A stretch of DNA of 60,829 nt from Reyranella massiliensis 521 (GCA_945860205.1 CAMARK010000017.1:1-60829); one strand, 5' to 3'. Positions 7,463-15,300 are shown, numbered from the stretch's first letter. Notes: generated by a model not told the origin, from the letters alone. Made by a program: numbers and translations.

Positions 7463-7927
7463 TCAGCGGGCCTCGATTTCGATGTTGGCGATGCTCTGGC
7501 GGCCGCCGGAGTCACTGACCGACACCTGAAGCGCATGCGTGCCCGGCGCCACCATCGCGTCGGGGATGACGATGCCGGTGGGCGTGATGAAGGCGCGGAC
7601 GCGCTGGGTGATGTTGACGTTGTTGCCGCGCAGGATCGTGATCTGCGCCGTAGCGGGATCGATCTTCTCGCCGCCGCGGGCCGCGAACTCGATCTGCAAG
7701 GCGAAGGGGGTGTTGGGTGCGACAGGGCCGGCCGGCGACACCTGTCGGATGGCGGGACCGCGGGTGATGGCCCGGCCCGCTTTGCTGGTGGGAGAAAGAG
7801 GAAGCGCTGCTTCCTGCGAGGTGACCAGCCAGTTGCCGCTCTGGGCCTTGGCTTGGATCGGGGCCTCGACGAACGGCAGGATCGCCGCCGCGCCCAGGAG
7901 AACACGCCGCGTCATGCTGTTATTCAT
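7463..7927 (-). CDS. Tat-exported Ig-like/SoxZ-like domain protein, module 2
   Basis: The 154-residue product has a strong twin-arginine signal (MTRRVLLGAAAILPFVEAP) preceded by MNNS, with cleavage likely after AKAQ. The mature sequence is almost the same as the module 1 protein: NWLVTSQEAALPLSPTSKAG, a Pro-rich linker, GGEKIDPATAQ, NVNITQRVRAFITPTG and the terminal GGRQSIANIEIEAR. Substitutions are few and mostly conservative, in contrast to the more diverged caspase partner. Gene conversion or strong selection could explain this. It is co-transcribed with the caspase from the promoter at 7962-7991. The function is unknown; a periplasmic partner of the peptidase is my inference. Confidence 0.85.
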   Translation of the reverse strand: MNNSMTRRVLLGAAAILPFVEAPIQAKAQSGNWLVTSQEAALPLSPTSKAGRAITRGPAIRQVSPAGPVAPNTPFALQIEFAARGGEKIDPATAQITILRGNNVNITQRVRAFITPTGIVIPDAMVAPGTHALQVSVSDSGGRQSIANIEIEAR

Positions 7928-7961
7928 TATCAGTACCCCCAGCCGACAGATCCCTGTAGCG

Positions 7962-7991
7962 ACAATGGCGCGTGGTCGGACGGTCTGTCAA
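7962..7991 (-). promoter_or_regulatory. Promoter of module 2 operon
   Basis: Minus-strand TTGACA (7986-7991) and CATTGT (7962-7967) are separated by 18 bases, upstream of the Ig-like gene start at 7927. The arrangement matches module 1 exactly although the surrounding bases differ. Confidence 0.65.
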
Positions 7992-7998
7992 AGCAAGG

Positions 7999-8017
7999 GC
8001 TGCAGTGCATCTGCAGC
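7999..8017. promoter_or_regulatory. 19-bp inverted repeat beside the module 2 promoter
   Basis: GCTGCA, seven bases, TGCAGC. This is the counterpart of 5892-5910, with the two outer pairs changed from A-T/T-A to G-C/C-G and symmetry kept. It lies 7 bases from the -35 box, as in module 1. Confidence 0.55.
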
Positions 8018-8072
8018 GGCGCGTCCGAAGTTTTCGTGAGCAGAAGCGTCGCCATCGGCTATATCAGTCGCG

Positions 8073-8858
8073 GTGAACTGTCCGTTTTGTCTTGAAGATG
8101 TGAAGCGCGGCGCCCTGGTGTGCCGGACCTGCGCGCGCGACATCGCCGTGCCCAAGCCGCTGATGGAAGCCAACGAGCGTCTCACCGCGCGCGTGGCCGA
8201 GCTCGAGGCCGAGCTTGCGACAGCGAAGGCCGCGGTGCCCAGCGCCCCCGTCACGGTGGAGGCTCCGCCCGCTCCACCTGCCCCGCCTCAATCCAGCGTC
8301 GTCCAGGCGCTCTTCTTCTATGTCGTGCTGCCGGTGCTGCTGCTGGTCGCCATCCACTACGTGCTGGTGATCCGGCTCGACGCCAAATTGATCTGGCTGC
8401 GCGCCGCCTCGATCGTGCTGCCGGCGTTGTTCGGCTTCCGCTTCGAGCTGGCCTGGCGGCCGCGCCGGGCGGTGCTGTTCGCGATCGCCTTCGTCGTGGG
8501 CGTCGCCGCCGTTCTCGGCATGTCGTGGGTCGTCCATCTCGTCGACGGCGATGCGATCCTGCCGGCGAGCGCCGTCGTGTGGCACGAGACGCTGGAATAT
8601 GTCGCGAGCATTGCGCTCGCCTACGCGATGGGCTCGATGCTGTGCGCCGCGCTTCGACCGCTCCATCGCCACCGGCACAGCCTGGTCGATCGCCTCGCCA
8701 CGATGATCGCCCTGGGCCAGGGCGGAGCCGGCAGCGGATCTGGGGGCAAACCGCTCGAAGCCCGTATCGAGCGCCTGGTGAAGCTGATGAAACTCGGCAT
8801 GTCCGCCGCCACCGCCGGTGCCGCCCTCTACAGCGGCCTGAAGGCGACCTGGTCCTAG
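8073..8858 (+). CDS. Zinc-ribbon and coiled-coil membrane protein, module 2
   Basis: The 261-residue protein starts at GTG 8073. An N-terminal zinc ribbon has two CxxC knuckles (Cys3/Cys6 and Cys17/Cys20). It is followed by a short Ala/Glu coiled coil (residues 32-55), a Pro/Ala linker, and about four membrane segments between residues 75 and 190 (for example VVQALFFYVVLPVLLLVAI and AVLFAIAFVVGVAAVLGMSW). A basic, Gly-rich cytoplasmic tail with a final amphipathic segment ends it. I see no Shine-Dalgarno sequence before the GTG in either copy. It is divergent from the Ig-like/caspase operon and shares its control region, so it may sense or regulate the module from the inner membrane. No enzymatic motif is visible. 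Its TAG stop lies within the terminal repeat of the element at 8855-9034. Confidence 0.8.
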   Translation: MNCPFCLEDVKRGALVCRTCARDIAVPKPLMEANERLTARVAELEAELATAKAAVPSAPVTVEAPPAPPAPPQSSVVQALFFYVVLPVLLLVAIHYVLVIRLDAKLIWLRAASIVLPALFGFRFELAWRPRRAVLFAIAFVVGVAAVLGMSWVVHLVDGDAILPASAVVWHETLEYVASIALAYAMGSMLCAALRPLHRHRHSLVDRLATMIALGQGGAGSGSGGKPLEARIERLVKLMKLGMSAATAGAALYSGLKATWS

Positions 8859-9034
8859 AGTCTTTCCGACTTACGCAAACTCACCTCACCCTGAGGAGCG
8901 CCCGCAGGGCGCGTCTCGAAGGGCGGGAGTCAGCCATGCTGCTGCCCATCCTTCGAGACGCATCTCTGCGCGATGCTCCTCAGGATGAGGCGGTGCGTTT
9001 TGCTGCGATTCGATTTGAGACGGAAAGACTCTAG
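8855..9034. mobile_element. MITE-like element with 14-bp terminal inverted repeats
   Basis: CTAGAGTCTTTCCG (8855-8868) and CGGAAAGACTCTAG (9021-9034) are perfect inverted ends of a 180-bp element. Inside lies the same nested palindrome as at 201-299 and 46238-46346 (CCTCACCCTGAGGAGC to CTCCTCAGGATGAGG, 8884-8990). It has no coding capacity. It fills the gap between two converging genes and supplies the TAG stop of the zinc-ribbon gene. Confidence 0.7.
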
Positions 9035-9043
9035 TCGAGCGCC

Positions 9044-10924
9044 TCAGAACGCCTTGTTCGTCTTCGGCCGGTACTTGTTCTGCAGCTTGAAGCCCGACCG
9101 CTCCGCGCGGCGCGGGTCGCGGACCCAGACCTCGCGGTTGGGGTGCAGGCCGCCGCCGCGCGTGGCGGGCACCGACGTCGTGCGGGCGCGGTGCAGCAGG
9201 CGCGTGTCGGCGACGCCGCAGTTGGGATGGAGACCGCCGTTGGCGGCGACCGCCTTATCCCAGGCCGCCTTGCGTTTGGCCAAGGTCGCTGCATCATCGA
9301 GCGCGGGGCAGTTGAGCTCGCTGGTGTTGAGGTCGACCACGATCTCGTCGCCGTCCTCGATGAAGGCGATGGGACCGCCGAGCGCTGCCTCGGGGCCGAC
9401 ATGGCCGATCACCAGGCCGACCGAGCCGCCGGAGAAGCGGGCGTCGGTCATCAGGCCGATCACGATGTTGCGCTCACGACACAGCGTGGTGATGCGCGAG
9501 GTCGGATCCAGCATCTCGGGCATGCCGGGCGCACCGCTCGGGCCCTCGTAGCGCACGATCACCATGTCGTGGTTCTGGAAAGAGTCCGGCGCCTTGTCGA
9601 GCGCCTCGAGCAGCCCGCGCTCGCCCTCGAAGACGCGCGCCTTGCCGCGGAAGGTGTTGCCCTCCAGTCCGCCCTCGACGCCGGCGAGCTTCAGGATGGC
9701 GGAGAAATCCGGCGAGAGGTTGCCGCCCAGCACGCGCAGCCCACCGGTCGGCTTATAGGGTTTCTCGACCGAGTAGACGACCTTGCCGTCGGCACGCTTT
9801 GCCTCGAGGCGCTTGATCTGGGCCGCCAGCGTCTCGCCGGTGCAGGTCATGACGTCGCCGTTCAGCAGGCCCGCGTCGAGCAGCTCGCGCGCGATCATCT
9901 GGACGCCGCCGACATTGTCGATGTCGACCATCGAATACTTGCCGTAGGGGCGGGCGTCGGTGAGCACGGGCACGACATGCTGCGAGAGGTGGTTGAATTC
10001 CTCGGGCGTGATGATGTCCTTCCAGAAATCGGCATAGCCCGCGGCGCGCGCGATCTCCGGCGCATGGAGCGTGACATTGGTCGAGCCGCCGATCGCCATG
10101 GCGACGATCACGGCGTTGCGGATCGAATCGCGCACCACGATGTCGCGCGGCTTCAGGTCGTTCTCGATCATGTCGGCGAGGTAGCGCACCAGCTCCTCGG
10201 CGAATTCATGGGTGCGGCGCGGATCGTCGGACGGCGGCGCCACCATGTGCAGCGGCTGCATGCCGACCACGCCGATGAAGGTCTGCATGGTGTTGTAGGT
10301 GAACATGCCGCCGCAGCTGCCGATGCCGGGGCAGGCGTGGAGCGCGATGTGCTGGCGGAAGGCCGCGTCGGGGTGGCCGGCGACCTGATACGCCGTGACG
10401 AGGTCGATGGCCTCGCCGGTCCTGGGATCGTGGCCCGGATGGATCGGCCCGTCCGACATGATGATGGCGGGCTTGTTGTGCTCCAGAAGTGCCGCCAGCG
10501 TGCCGACCGGCGGCTTGTCGCAGGCGACGACGGCGATCGTGCCGGCGAGGCCAGTGGCGCTCAGATGCTCGCACAGCGCATCGTTGGTCACCTCGCGGCC
10601 GATCAGCGAGTAGCGCATCTCGCGCGTGCCGTTGCGCATGCCGTCGGAGGTGGCGATGGTGAACTCGGGCTGCACCAGGCGCAGCTTGAGCTGGCCCTGG
10701 CCGGAACCAACACGCGCCTTCAGCCGCTCGTGGATGGCGTCGACCTTCGCCATGACGCCGAGATAGCACTGGCTGTCGCCCTTGGTGCCGACGACGCCGA
10801 CCGACGGCTCGTGGATCAGGTCCGGGTCCGTGCCCAAGGCCCGCGCGATGCCGATCGTCTGGGTGGAGCGGCCGGGATGGCGGTCGATCAGCACGGAAGT
10901 GGGGAGGACGTTGGTCGGTTTCAT
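9044..10924 (-). CDS. IlvD/Edd family dehydratase (first of two)
   Basis: At 626 residues this is a complete IlvD/Edd enzyme. These dehydratases remove water from dihydroxy acids or sugar acids using an iron-sulfur cluster. The three cluster cysteines are visible: Cys53 in GDSQCYLGV, Cys135 in VACDKPPVG and Cys204 in GIGSCGGMF. AIGGSTNV and DARFSGGSVGLVIGHVGPEA are further family motifs. The sequence differs clearly from the second homologue at 58048-59766 and has a C-terminal extension of about 60 residues ending in basic and aromatic residues. It stands alone, without ilv or Entner-Doudoroff genes, so a sugar-acid or other dihydroxy-acid substrate is as likely as branched-chain amino acid synthesis. 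I therefore give no gene symbol. Confidence 0.9.
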   Translation of the reverse strand: MKPTNVLPTSVLIDRHPGRSTQTIGIARALGTDPDLIHEPSVGVVGTKGDSQCYLGVMAKVDAIHERLKARVGSGQGQLKLRLVQPEFTIATSDGMRNGTREMRYSLIGREVTNDALCEHLSATGLAGTIAVVACDKPPVGTLAALLEHNKPAIIMSDGPIHPGHDPRTGEAIDLVTAYQVAGHPDAAFRQHIALHACPGIGSCGGMFTYNTMQTFIGVVGMQPLHMVAPPSDDPRRTHEFAEELVRYLADMIENDLKPRDIVVRDSIRNAVIVAMAIGGSTNVTLHAPEIARAAGYADFWKDIITPEEFNHLSQHVVPVLTDARPYGKYSMVDIDNVGGVQMIARELLDAGLLNGDVMTCTGETLAAQIKRLEAKRADGKVVYSVEKPYKPTGGLRVLGGNLSPDFSAILKLAGVEGGLEGNTFRGKARVFEGERGLLEALDKAPDSFQNHDMVIVRYEGPSGAPGMPEMLDPTSRITTLCRERNIVIGLMTDARFSGGSVGLVIGHVGPEAALGGPIAFIEDGDEIVVDLNTSELNCPALDDAATLAKRKAAWDKAVAANGGLHPNCGVADTRLLHRARTTSVPATRGGGLHPNREVWVRDPRRAERSGFKLQNKYRPKTNKAF

Positions 10925-11095
10925 TTCGCAGCCCTTGAGGGAAATCGTTCAGTCAGGGGCCGGGAGATACGCCAGACCAAGGGGGCGTGGCAAGATTTGA
11001 GCATCAAAGCGGAACGGGAACCCGCTGCGACAAGCACCGTTGGTTTGGCAGCAGCCCGGTTGCAAGATGCACCAACGCCTCCCCGCGAGGCTGCG

Positions 11096-11131
11096 AAGCC
11101 CGCTCCGACTTCATCCCCGGAGCGGGCTTTT
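11096..11131 (+). terminator. Terminator-like hairpin
   Basis: AAGCCCGCTCCG (11096-11107) pairs with CGGAGCGGGCTT (11118-11129) as a 12-bp stem and is followed by T residues on the plus strand. It lies 6 bases beyond the stop of the minus-strand gene at 11137-11373, but the T-run favours plus-strand transcripts. The rest of 10925-11095 holds nothing I recognise. Confidence 0.55.
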
Positions 11132-11136
11132 CGCTG

Positions 11137-11373
11137 TCAGCGGGACGGCAGGAGGCTCTCGCCCGTTGCCGCCGGGGGAAGCGTTCCGCCCAGGCGCTGC
11201 TGGCCGATGAGCGACAGGGAAAGACCCATCCGGGATTGCTCGACCAGGCCGAGGCGCTTCAGGCGGGCGACGTCGCTTTCGCGCAGGCTCTTGGGGTGCG
11301 CGCCGCCGCTGGCAATCCTGTGGAGCGTGGCGTCTTCGCTGGGGCTGAGGGCGGCAAGCAAACCGTTGGCCAT
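11137..11373 (-). CDS. Small winged-helix-like protein
   Basis: The product has 78 residues. The ATG at 11371-11373 is chosen because AAGGAGG lies 7 bases upstream; an in-frame start 14 codons earlier lacks such a site. The sequence LSPSEDATLHRIASGG, SDVARLKRLGLVEQS, LSLSLIGQQRL has the pattern of a small winged-helix DNA-binding domain (helix, helix, hairpin). A related protein is encoded at 23605-23886, with LSRLELQALRGLAEGR and FEFLGLIEEGPKGITLTALGRRR in the same positions. The stand-alone domain has no effector part. Function unknown; a small regulator is my inference. Confidence 0.65.
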   Translation of the reverse strand: MANGLLAALSPSEDATLHRIASGGAHPKSLRESDVARLKRLGLVEQSRMGLSLSLIGQQRLGGTLPPAATGESLLPSR

Positions 11374-11488
11374 GGCAATCCTCCTTGGCGCCCCCCAGCC
11401 GTGAATTATGGGCACCGTAGCGTTGCAAGATCAAGACACGTGGGGCAACTCCCCGGGTGGTCGGGTAAGGAGGTTGTCGGGGCTCGCC

Positions 11489-12235
11489 CTATTCGGCGGC
11501 GGCGAGCTGGGGACGGGGCGAGCCTGCGATCTCCTGGATGAGCTTCTTGGTGAGCGCCCGGCCGAACGACCTGTGTGTTTCGGCAACGACGGTGAAGGCG
11601 CCGGGACCGCCGATGACATTGTCCTGAAAGTATTTCTCCAGCCCGCCCGGCGGGTTCGTGTGGTCCGGACGGAACGATTCGGCCAGCGGCGTCAGGATCA
11701 CCAGGGCATTGATGACGATGTTCCTGGCGACAGCCTCGTCACGGGCATCGGTGACCGAACGGCCGGAGACGTTGTTGCCATCGCCGGAAATATCGATGAC
11801 GCGCCGTTCCGAGGTGAACGGTGCGCGCTCGAGCTGGCTGACCCCGAAATCGATGGCGTCGCTGATCGAGGTGCTGCCGGAGAACGATCGCGGCGTCTCG
11901 ATCAGCCTGTCGCCGAAATTGCGCGCGTGGGCGTCGCTGGCGATCACCGTCCAGTCGATGACGACGTTGCGCTGCCCCGATGTCGCCCATTCGACGAAGC
12001 ACACGGCGATGCGCCGGTTCGGGCCCGAGGTGATCGCCCGCACCACTTCCGGGTGCGTGATGGCGGCCGCCGCCCCTTCGCGCTGGAGCTTGAATTTGGG
12101 CGCGGTGACGCTGCGCGAGACGTCGGCGGCGAGCACCAGCAGCATGTCGACGGGCTCGGCTGCCCGCGCCGCCGGCGAGACGAGCGCGCCCGCCAGGACC
12201 AGCAGCACGACCAATGGTCTCGATATACGGTTCAT
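11489..12235 (-). CDS. DUF1194 family exported von Willebrand A-like protein
   Basis: This 248-residue protein has a signal peptide (RPLVVLLVLAGALVSPAARAAE). The domain that follows starts with VDMLLVLAADVSRSV, where the metal-binding D-x-S-x-S of VWA domains is present as DVSRS. Further motifs are SGSTSISDAIDFG and RRVIDISGDGNNVSG, which contain the other expected metal-site residues. DUF1194 proteins are known from alphaproteobacteria; their binding partners are not established. The ATG at 12233-12235 is preferred over one 12 codons upstream because it directly opens the signal peptide. It follows a terminator at 12273-12298 and so has its own promoter. Confidence 0.85.
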   Translation of the reverse strand: MNRISRPLVVLLVLAGALVSPAARAAEPVDMLLVLAADVSRSVTAPKFKLQREGAAAAITHPEVVRAITSGPNRRIAVCFVEWATSGQRNVVIDWTVIASDAHARNFGDRLIETPRSFSGSTSISDAIDFGVSQLERAPFTSERRVIDISGDGNNVSGRSVTDARDEAVARNIVINALVILTPLAESFRPDHTNPPGGLEKYFQDNVIGGPGAFTVVAETHRSFGRALTKKLIQEIAGSPRPQLAAAE

Positions 12236-12272
12236 CAGGCACAGAGTGGACCAGCCGTCCGCCCAAAGCAAA

Positions 12273-12298
12273 ACGCCCGGATCTTTCGATCCGGGCGT
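12273..12298 (-). terminator. Rho-independent terminator of the Bax-inhibitor gene
   Basis: ACGCCCGGATC (12273-12283) and GATCCGGGCGT (12288-12298) form a perfect 11-bp stem with a 4-base loop. On the minus strand the stem is followed by TTTGCTTTG. It lies 22 bases past the stop at 12321. Confidence 0.75.
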
Positions 12299-12320
12299 CT
12301 GCTTTTGCGTCGGGGCCTTG

Positions 12321-13067
12321 TCAGCGTCTTTGGCCCAGGAACATCATGAGGAACTGGAACAGGTTCACGAAGTCGAGGTAGAGGCTGAGGGCGCCGAAGA
12401 TGGCGATCTTCTCGGCCGCCTCGGTGCCGTACGCCTCGGAGTACTGGTCCTTGATCTTCTGGGTGTCGTAGGCGATGAGCCCTGAGAAGATCAGCACGCC
12501 GGCGGCGGAGATGACGAAGCTCATCGTGCCCGACGGCCAGATCATGTTGACGATGCCGGCCAGGATCAGGCCGATCACGCCCATGAACAGGAACTTGCCC
12601 ATCGCCGTCAGGTCACGCTTGGTCGTGTAGCCGTAGAGGCTGAGCGCGCCGAAGGCCGCGGCCGTCACGAAGAAGGTCCGTGCCACCGAAGCGCCGGTGT
12701 AGGTGAACAGCAGGATCGACAGACTCACTCCCATGAGTGCCGTGACCGTCCAGTAGACGGCCTGGATCGCGCCCACGCTCATGGTGGCGGCGCGGAACGA
12801 GACCAGCAGCAGCAGGCCCAAGGGCGCCAGGGTCGCGACCCAGCCCATCATGGTGAGGCCGACGACATAGCCGCCGCTCACCTGGAAGAAGACCGAGGCG
12901 AGCTGGGGCGAGCTGAACAGGCCGAACGCCACGATGCCCGACAGCGCGAGCCCCGAGGCCATGTAGTTGTAGACCCGGATCATATGGGCGCGCAGGCCGA
13001 CGTCGAACGTCGCCTGGTCGGCAATGGTGCCGGCCCTGTTGAACGCGTTGAAGTTCTCGTTTGCCAT
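12321..13067 (-). CDS. Bax inhibitor-1 / YccA family membrane protein
   Basis: The 248-residue protein has seven hydrophobic segments from about residue 33 to the C-terminus, the layout of the BI-1/TMBIM family (bacterial YbhL/YccA/BsYetJ). Characteristic parts are the N-terminal LRAHMIRVYNYMASGLALSG, the middle FGALSLYGYTTKRDLT and the C-terminal YDTQKIKD with two Asp near the final segments, the region linked to the pH-gated calcium leak in BsYetJ. The C-terminus has SLYLDFVNLFQFLM. It is usually a single-gene unit, as here, with its own terminator. The physiological role in bacteria is poorly defined; ion leak or stress adaptation in the inner membrane is likely. Confidence 0.92.
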   Translation of the reverse strand: MANENFNAFNRAGTIADQATFDVGLRAHMIRVYNYMASGLALSGIVAFGLFSSPQLASVFFQVSGGYVVGLTMMGWVATLAPLGLLLLVSFRAATMSVGAIQAVYWTVTALMGVSLSILLFTYTGASVARTFFVTAAAFGALSLYGYTTKRDLTAMGKFLFMGVIGLILAGIVNMIWPSGTMSFVISAAGVLIFSGLIAYDTQKIKDQYSEAYGTEAAEKIAIFGALSLYLDFVNLFQFLMMFLGQRR

Positions 13068-13182
13068 TTTGCCTAGCCTCCGCGGGATCTCGTTTCGGGG
13101 TCCCGTCCTCGGGCAATGTGGTGGCTCAGGGGCCTTGAATCAATAGAGGGTGCGGCGGGCGGCGGGCGGTTATACTGGTGCC

Positions 13183-13563
13183 ATGTCCGATTCGCCCAAA
13201 CTCCTTGCCCTGCGCAAGACCCTCGCCGCGGCCTCCGAAGAGGCTACCCCGGAGAATTCCAAGCAGCTGGCCCACGAGGCCATCGCCAAGATCCTGATGG
13301 CCATCGAAAGCGGCGTCGTGACGCTGGGCGACTGGGAACGGCGCTGCCTGGCGGCAGCGATCACCAGCCTGCGCGGCGGCAAGGTCAACGAGGCCCGCAC
13401 CCGGGCGCGCCAGGCGCTGTGGCCTGACGAGAACAGGCGCAACGCCAGCGTCTCCAAGTTTCCGCCCAGGCCCGGCATGTTGACGCTGCCCGAACTCAAG
13501 CGTGAATTCGCCGCCGCCCTGGCCATGCCGGGGCGGGCAAGGCCGGGCGGCAACCCCGCCTAG
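13183..13563 (+). CDS. Conserved-looking hypothetical protein, soluble
   Basis: This 126-residue protein begins MSDSPKLLALRKTLAAASEE. The ATG at 13183 is preferred over one 11 codons upstream, which would give an unlikely Gly-rich N-terminus. The N-terminal 85 residues look like a helical bundle (SKQLAHEAIAKILMAIESGV, DWERRCLAAAITSL, NEARTRARQAL). The C-terminal 40 residues are basic and Pro-rich. I see no signal peptide or known motif. It converges on the DUF1993 gene, leaving 13 bases. Function unknown. Confidence 0.65.
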   Translation: MSDSPKLLALRKTLAAASEEATPENSKQLAHEAIAKILMAIESGVVTLGDWERRCLAAAITSLRGGKVNEARTRARQALWPDENRRNASVSKFPPRPGMLTLPELKREFAAALAMPGRARPGGNPA

Positions 13564-13576
13564 GCTGGGTCGCGGT

Positions 13577-14110
13577 CTAGGCGGCGTCGCGATACGGCAT
13601 GTCGCCGAGATAGTTCTTCTTGCCGATGCCGACGCCGTTGTGGCGCAGGATCGCGTAGGCGGTCGACACGTGGAAATAAAAATTGGGAATGACGTGCTGG
13701 ACCAGGAATTCCTGGCCCGACAGCGTCTTGCCGTTCCAGCGCGGCTGGGTGATGCGGTGCTCGGCCGCTTTGGCAAAGGCATCGGCGTTGAAGCCCTTCA
13801 GGTAGGCGATCACGCTTTCGATGCGCGCCTTCGCCTCGGCCAGCGTCTGCTCGGTATCGGCATGCACCGGCACGTCCTTCTCGCGGTCGGCGAGGCGCGC
13901 GGCGCCGAGCTTGGCGGTGTCGCAGGCGGTGCGGATCTGCTGCACCAGGCTGAACTGGTCGGGCGAGAGGCGTGCCTGCAGCAGGATGCCTGCGTCAAAC
14001 TTCTTCTCGGTCGCGAATTTTTCCGCCTCGCCCAGGATGGCGAGCAGGTTGTTCAGCATCTTGGTGAACTGGCTAACGACGATGGCATGGATCATGGGGG
14101 CGTGGCTCAT
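13577..14110 (-). CDS. DUF1993 family (DinB-like four-helix) protein
   Basis: The 177-residue product matches the DUF1993 pattern: an N-terminal helix (IHAIVVSQFTKMLNNLLAIL), a central LLQARLSPDQFSLVQQIRTACDTAK, and a C-terminal HVIPNFYFHVSTAYAILRHNGVGIGKKNYLGD. The His residues of the last part lie in positions that bind metal in DinB-like bundles. DUF1993 proteins are small, cytoplasmic and of unknown biochemical function. The ATG at 14108-14110 is followed by MIHAIV. Downstream it converges with the hypothetical gene at 13183-13563. Confidence 0.85.
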   Translation of the reverse strand: MSHAPMIHAIVVSQFTKMLNNLLAILGEAEKFATEKKFDAGILLQARLSPDQFSLVQQIRTACDTAKLGAARLADREKDVPVHADTEQTLAEAKARIESVIAYLKGFNADAFAKAAEHRITQPRWNGKTLSGQEFLVQHVIPNFYFHVSTAYAILRHNGVGIGKKNYLGDMPYRDAA

Positions 14111-14187
14111 GGGGACCTCGGTGAGGGGGGACGGGCTCGGGCCGTGCCTATAGCAGCTTATCGGGGTCGCCGAGAGACTTTAGGCTT

Positions 14188-15300
14188 TTACTCGGTGTTC
14201 TCGGGCTCGATCGGCTCTTCCGCGGCCTCGAGCCCGTCGAAGGCCGCGAGCAGATTGCCGACCCGGTTGGCCGACGAGAGGCATTCGGCGAGGCGCGGGA
14301 AATTGTCGATCAGCCAGTTGAACGCGCCCTGAACGGCGACGAAGGCCGCTGCCGCCTGAGTGACGTCGCCCAGCAGCATGGTGCCCTGGATATAGTGCGG
14401 CACGCACAGGATCAGCCCGATCAGCGGCGCCAGCAGCGTGTTGCCGTGGGAGACGTAGGTCGTGCGCATGTATTGCCAGGCCAGAAGCCGCCACTGGCGC
14501 ATGACGGCGGCCAACGCCGCGGCGACGCTGGCCGTCGAGGTTTCCATGTCGTCGAGCGACAGGCGCGCGGTCGCGCGCTCGCGGAAATGGGCGACGGCAT
14601 ATTTCAGCTCCGACTCGGCCTGGTTCTTGGACTCGATGACCTCGATCATATGCCGTCCGACGATCATCAAGGTGCCGTTGGTCAGGACTGCATAGGCCAC
14701 GGCAGCAACGACCAGATATCCCGGGATGGTGAAGGCGGCCCCCAGGAGCGCGACATCGAGCGCGCCGCCGACATGCCACAGCACGACGACGAACGTGCCC
14801 GCGATCAGCACCGAGCCCAGCAGGCCGACGAGGAGATCGATCGGCGCGTCGGTGGCCAGCCGCGCATCCTCGGTGATGCGATATTCGGCGTTCTGGTGCT
14901 CGCCGTTGACCAGCTCGATGTGCCGGTAGCGTTCCCCACCCAGCCAGGCCTCGATCAGGTGCCGGCTGACCCAGGCGCGCCACGCGCGCTGGAAGGTCAT
15001 GCGCCCCCAGACGGCCACGACGGCGAGGCCGATGCTGAGCACCGCGAAGAGCGCCAGCAGATGGGTCTGGTGCCAGATCTCCGCGCCATCGCGGAATTCG
15101 AGCGCGTTGAAGAAGTCCCTGTTCCAGAGGTTGAGCCGGTACTGCACCAGTAGCTGCAACACCGTGATCACGACGAGCAGTGCCATCAGACTCCAGGCCC
15201 GCCGCGCCGTCGGGCCGCGCCAGAAGCCTCGCGCGCTCCGCCAGAAACGGCGCAGAGGGTGGTGTGGTTCAAGCGGCAGCAGACCAATATCGAACACCAC
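14188..15300 (-). CDS. SbmA/BacA/YddA-type membrane domain without ATPase
   Basis: The 370-residue protein corresponds to the membrane domain of the ABC_membrane_2 group (SbmA, BacA, YddA and Rv1819c relatives). These proteins import peptides such as microcins, bleomycin or cobalamin-type compounds. Visible features are an N-terminal amphipathic part, a first segment at about 37-55 (SLMALLVVITVLQLLVQY), the typical YRLNLWNRDFFNALEFRD loop, WVSRHLIEAWLGGERYRHIEL, then NAEYRITEDARLATDAPIDLL and SNRVGNLLAAFDGLEAA at the C-terminus. YddA and Rv1819c carry an ATP-binding domain after this point. Here the protein stops there and no separate ATPase gene is adjacent. Like SbmA/BacA it may be driven by the proton gradient. 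Confidence 0.85.
   Translation of the reverse strand: MVFDIGLLPLEPHHPLRRFWRSARGFWRGPTARRAWSLMALLVVITVLQLLVQYRLNLWNRDFFNALEFRDGAEIWHQTHLLALFAVLSIGLAVVAVWGRMTFQRAWRAWVSRHLIEAWLGGERYRHIELVNGEHQNAEYRITEDARLATDAPIDLLVGLLGSVLIAGTFVVVLWHVGGALDVALLGAAFTIPGYLVVAAVAYAVLTNGTLMIVGRHMIEVIESKNQAESELKYAVAHFRERATARLSLDDMETSTASVAAALAAVMRQWRLLAWQYMRTTYVSHGNTLLAPLIGLILCVPHYIQGTMLLGDVTQAAAAFVAVQGAFNWLIDNFPRLAECLSSANRVGNLLAAFDGLEAAEEPIEPENTE

Noticed and set aside
6187..7905. Extended start for the second caspase
   Set aside because: The extra 148 residues lie over the Ig-like gene in another frame and are Arg/Ser/Pro repeats. The ATG at 7459-7461 matches module 1.
8855..9034. Insertion sequence with a transposase
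   Set aside because: The element is only 180 bp and has no coding frame, so it is non-autonomous at most.
9143..11404. Very long open frame antisense to the first IlvD/Edd gene
   Set aside because: The opposite strand encodes a full enzyme with all motifs. The antisense frame is His/Arg/Asp-rich low-complexity sequence typical of GC-rich mirror frames.
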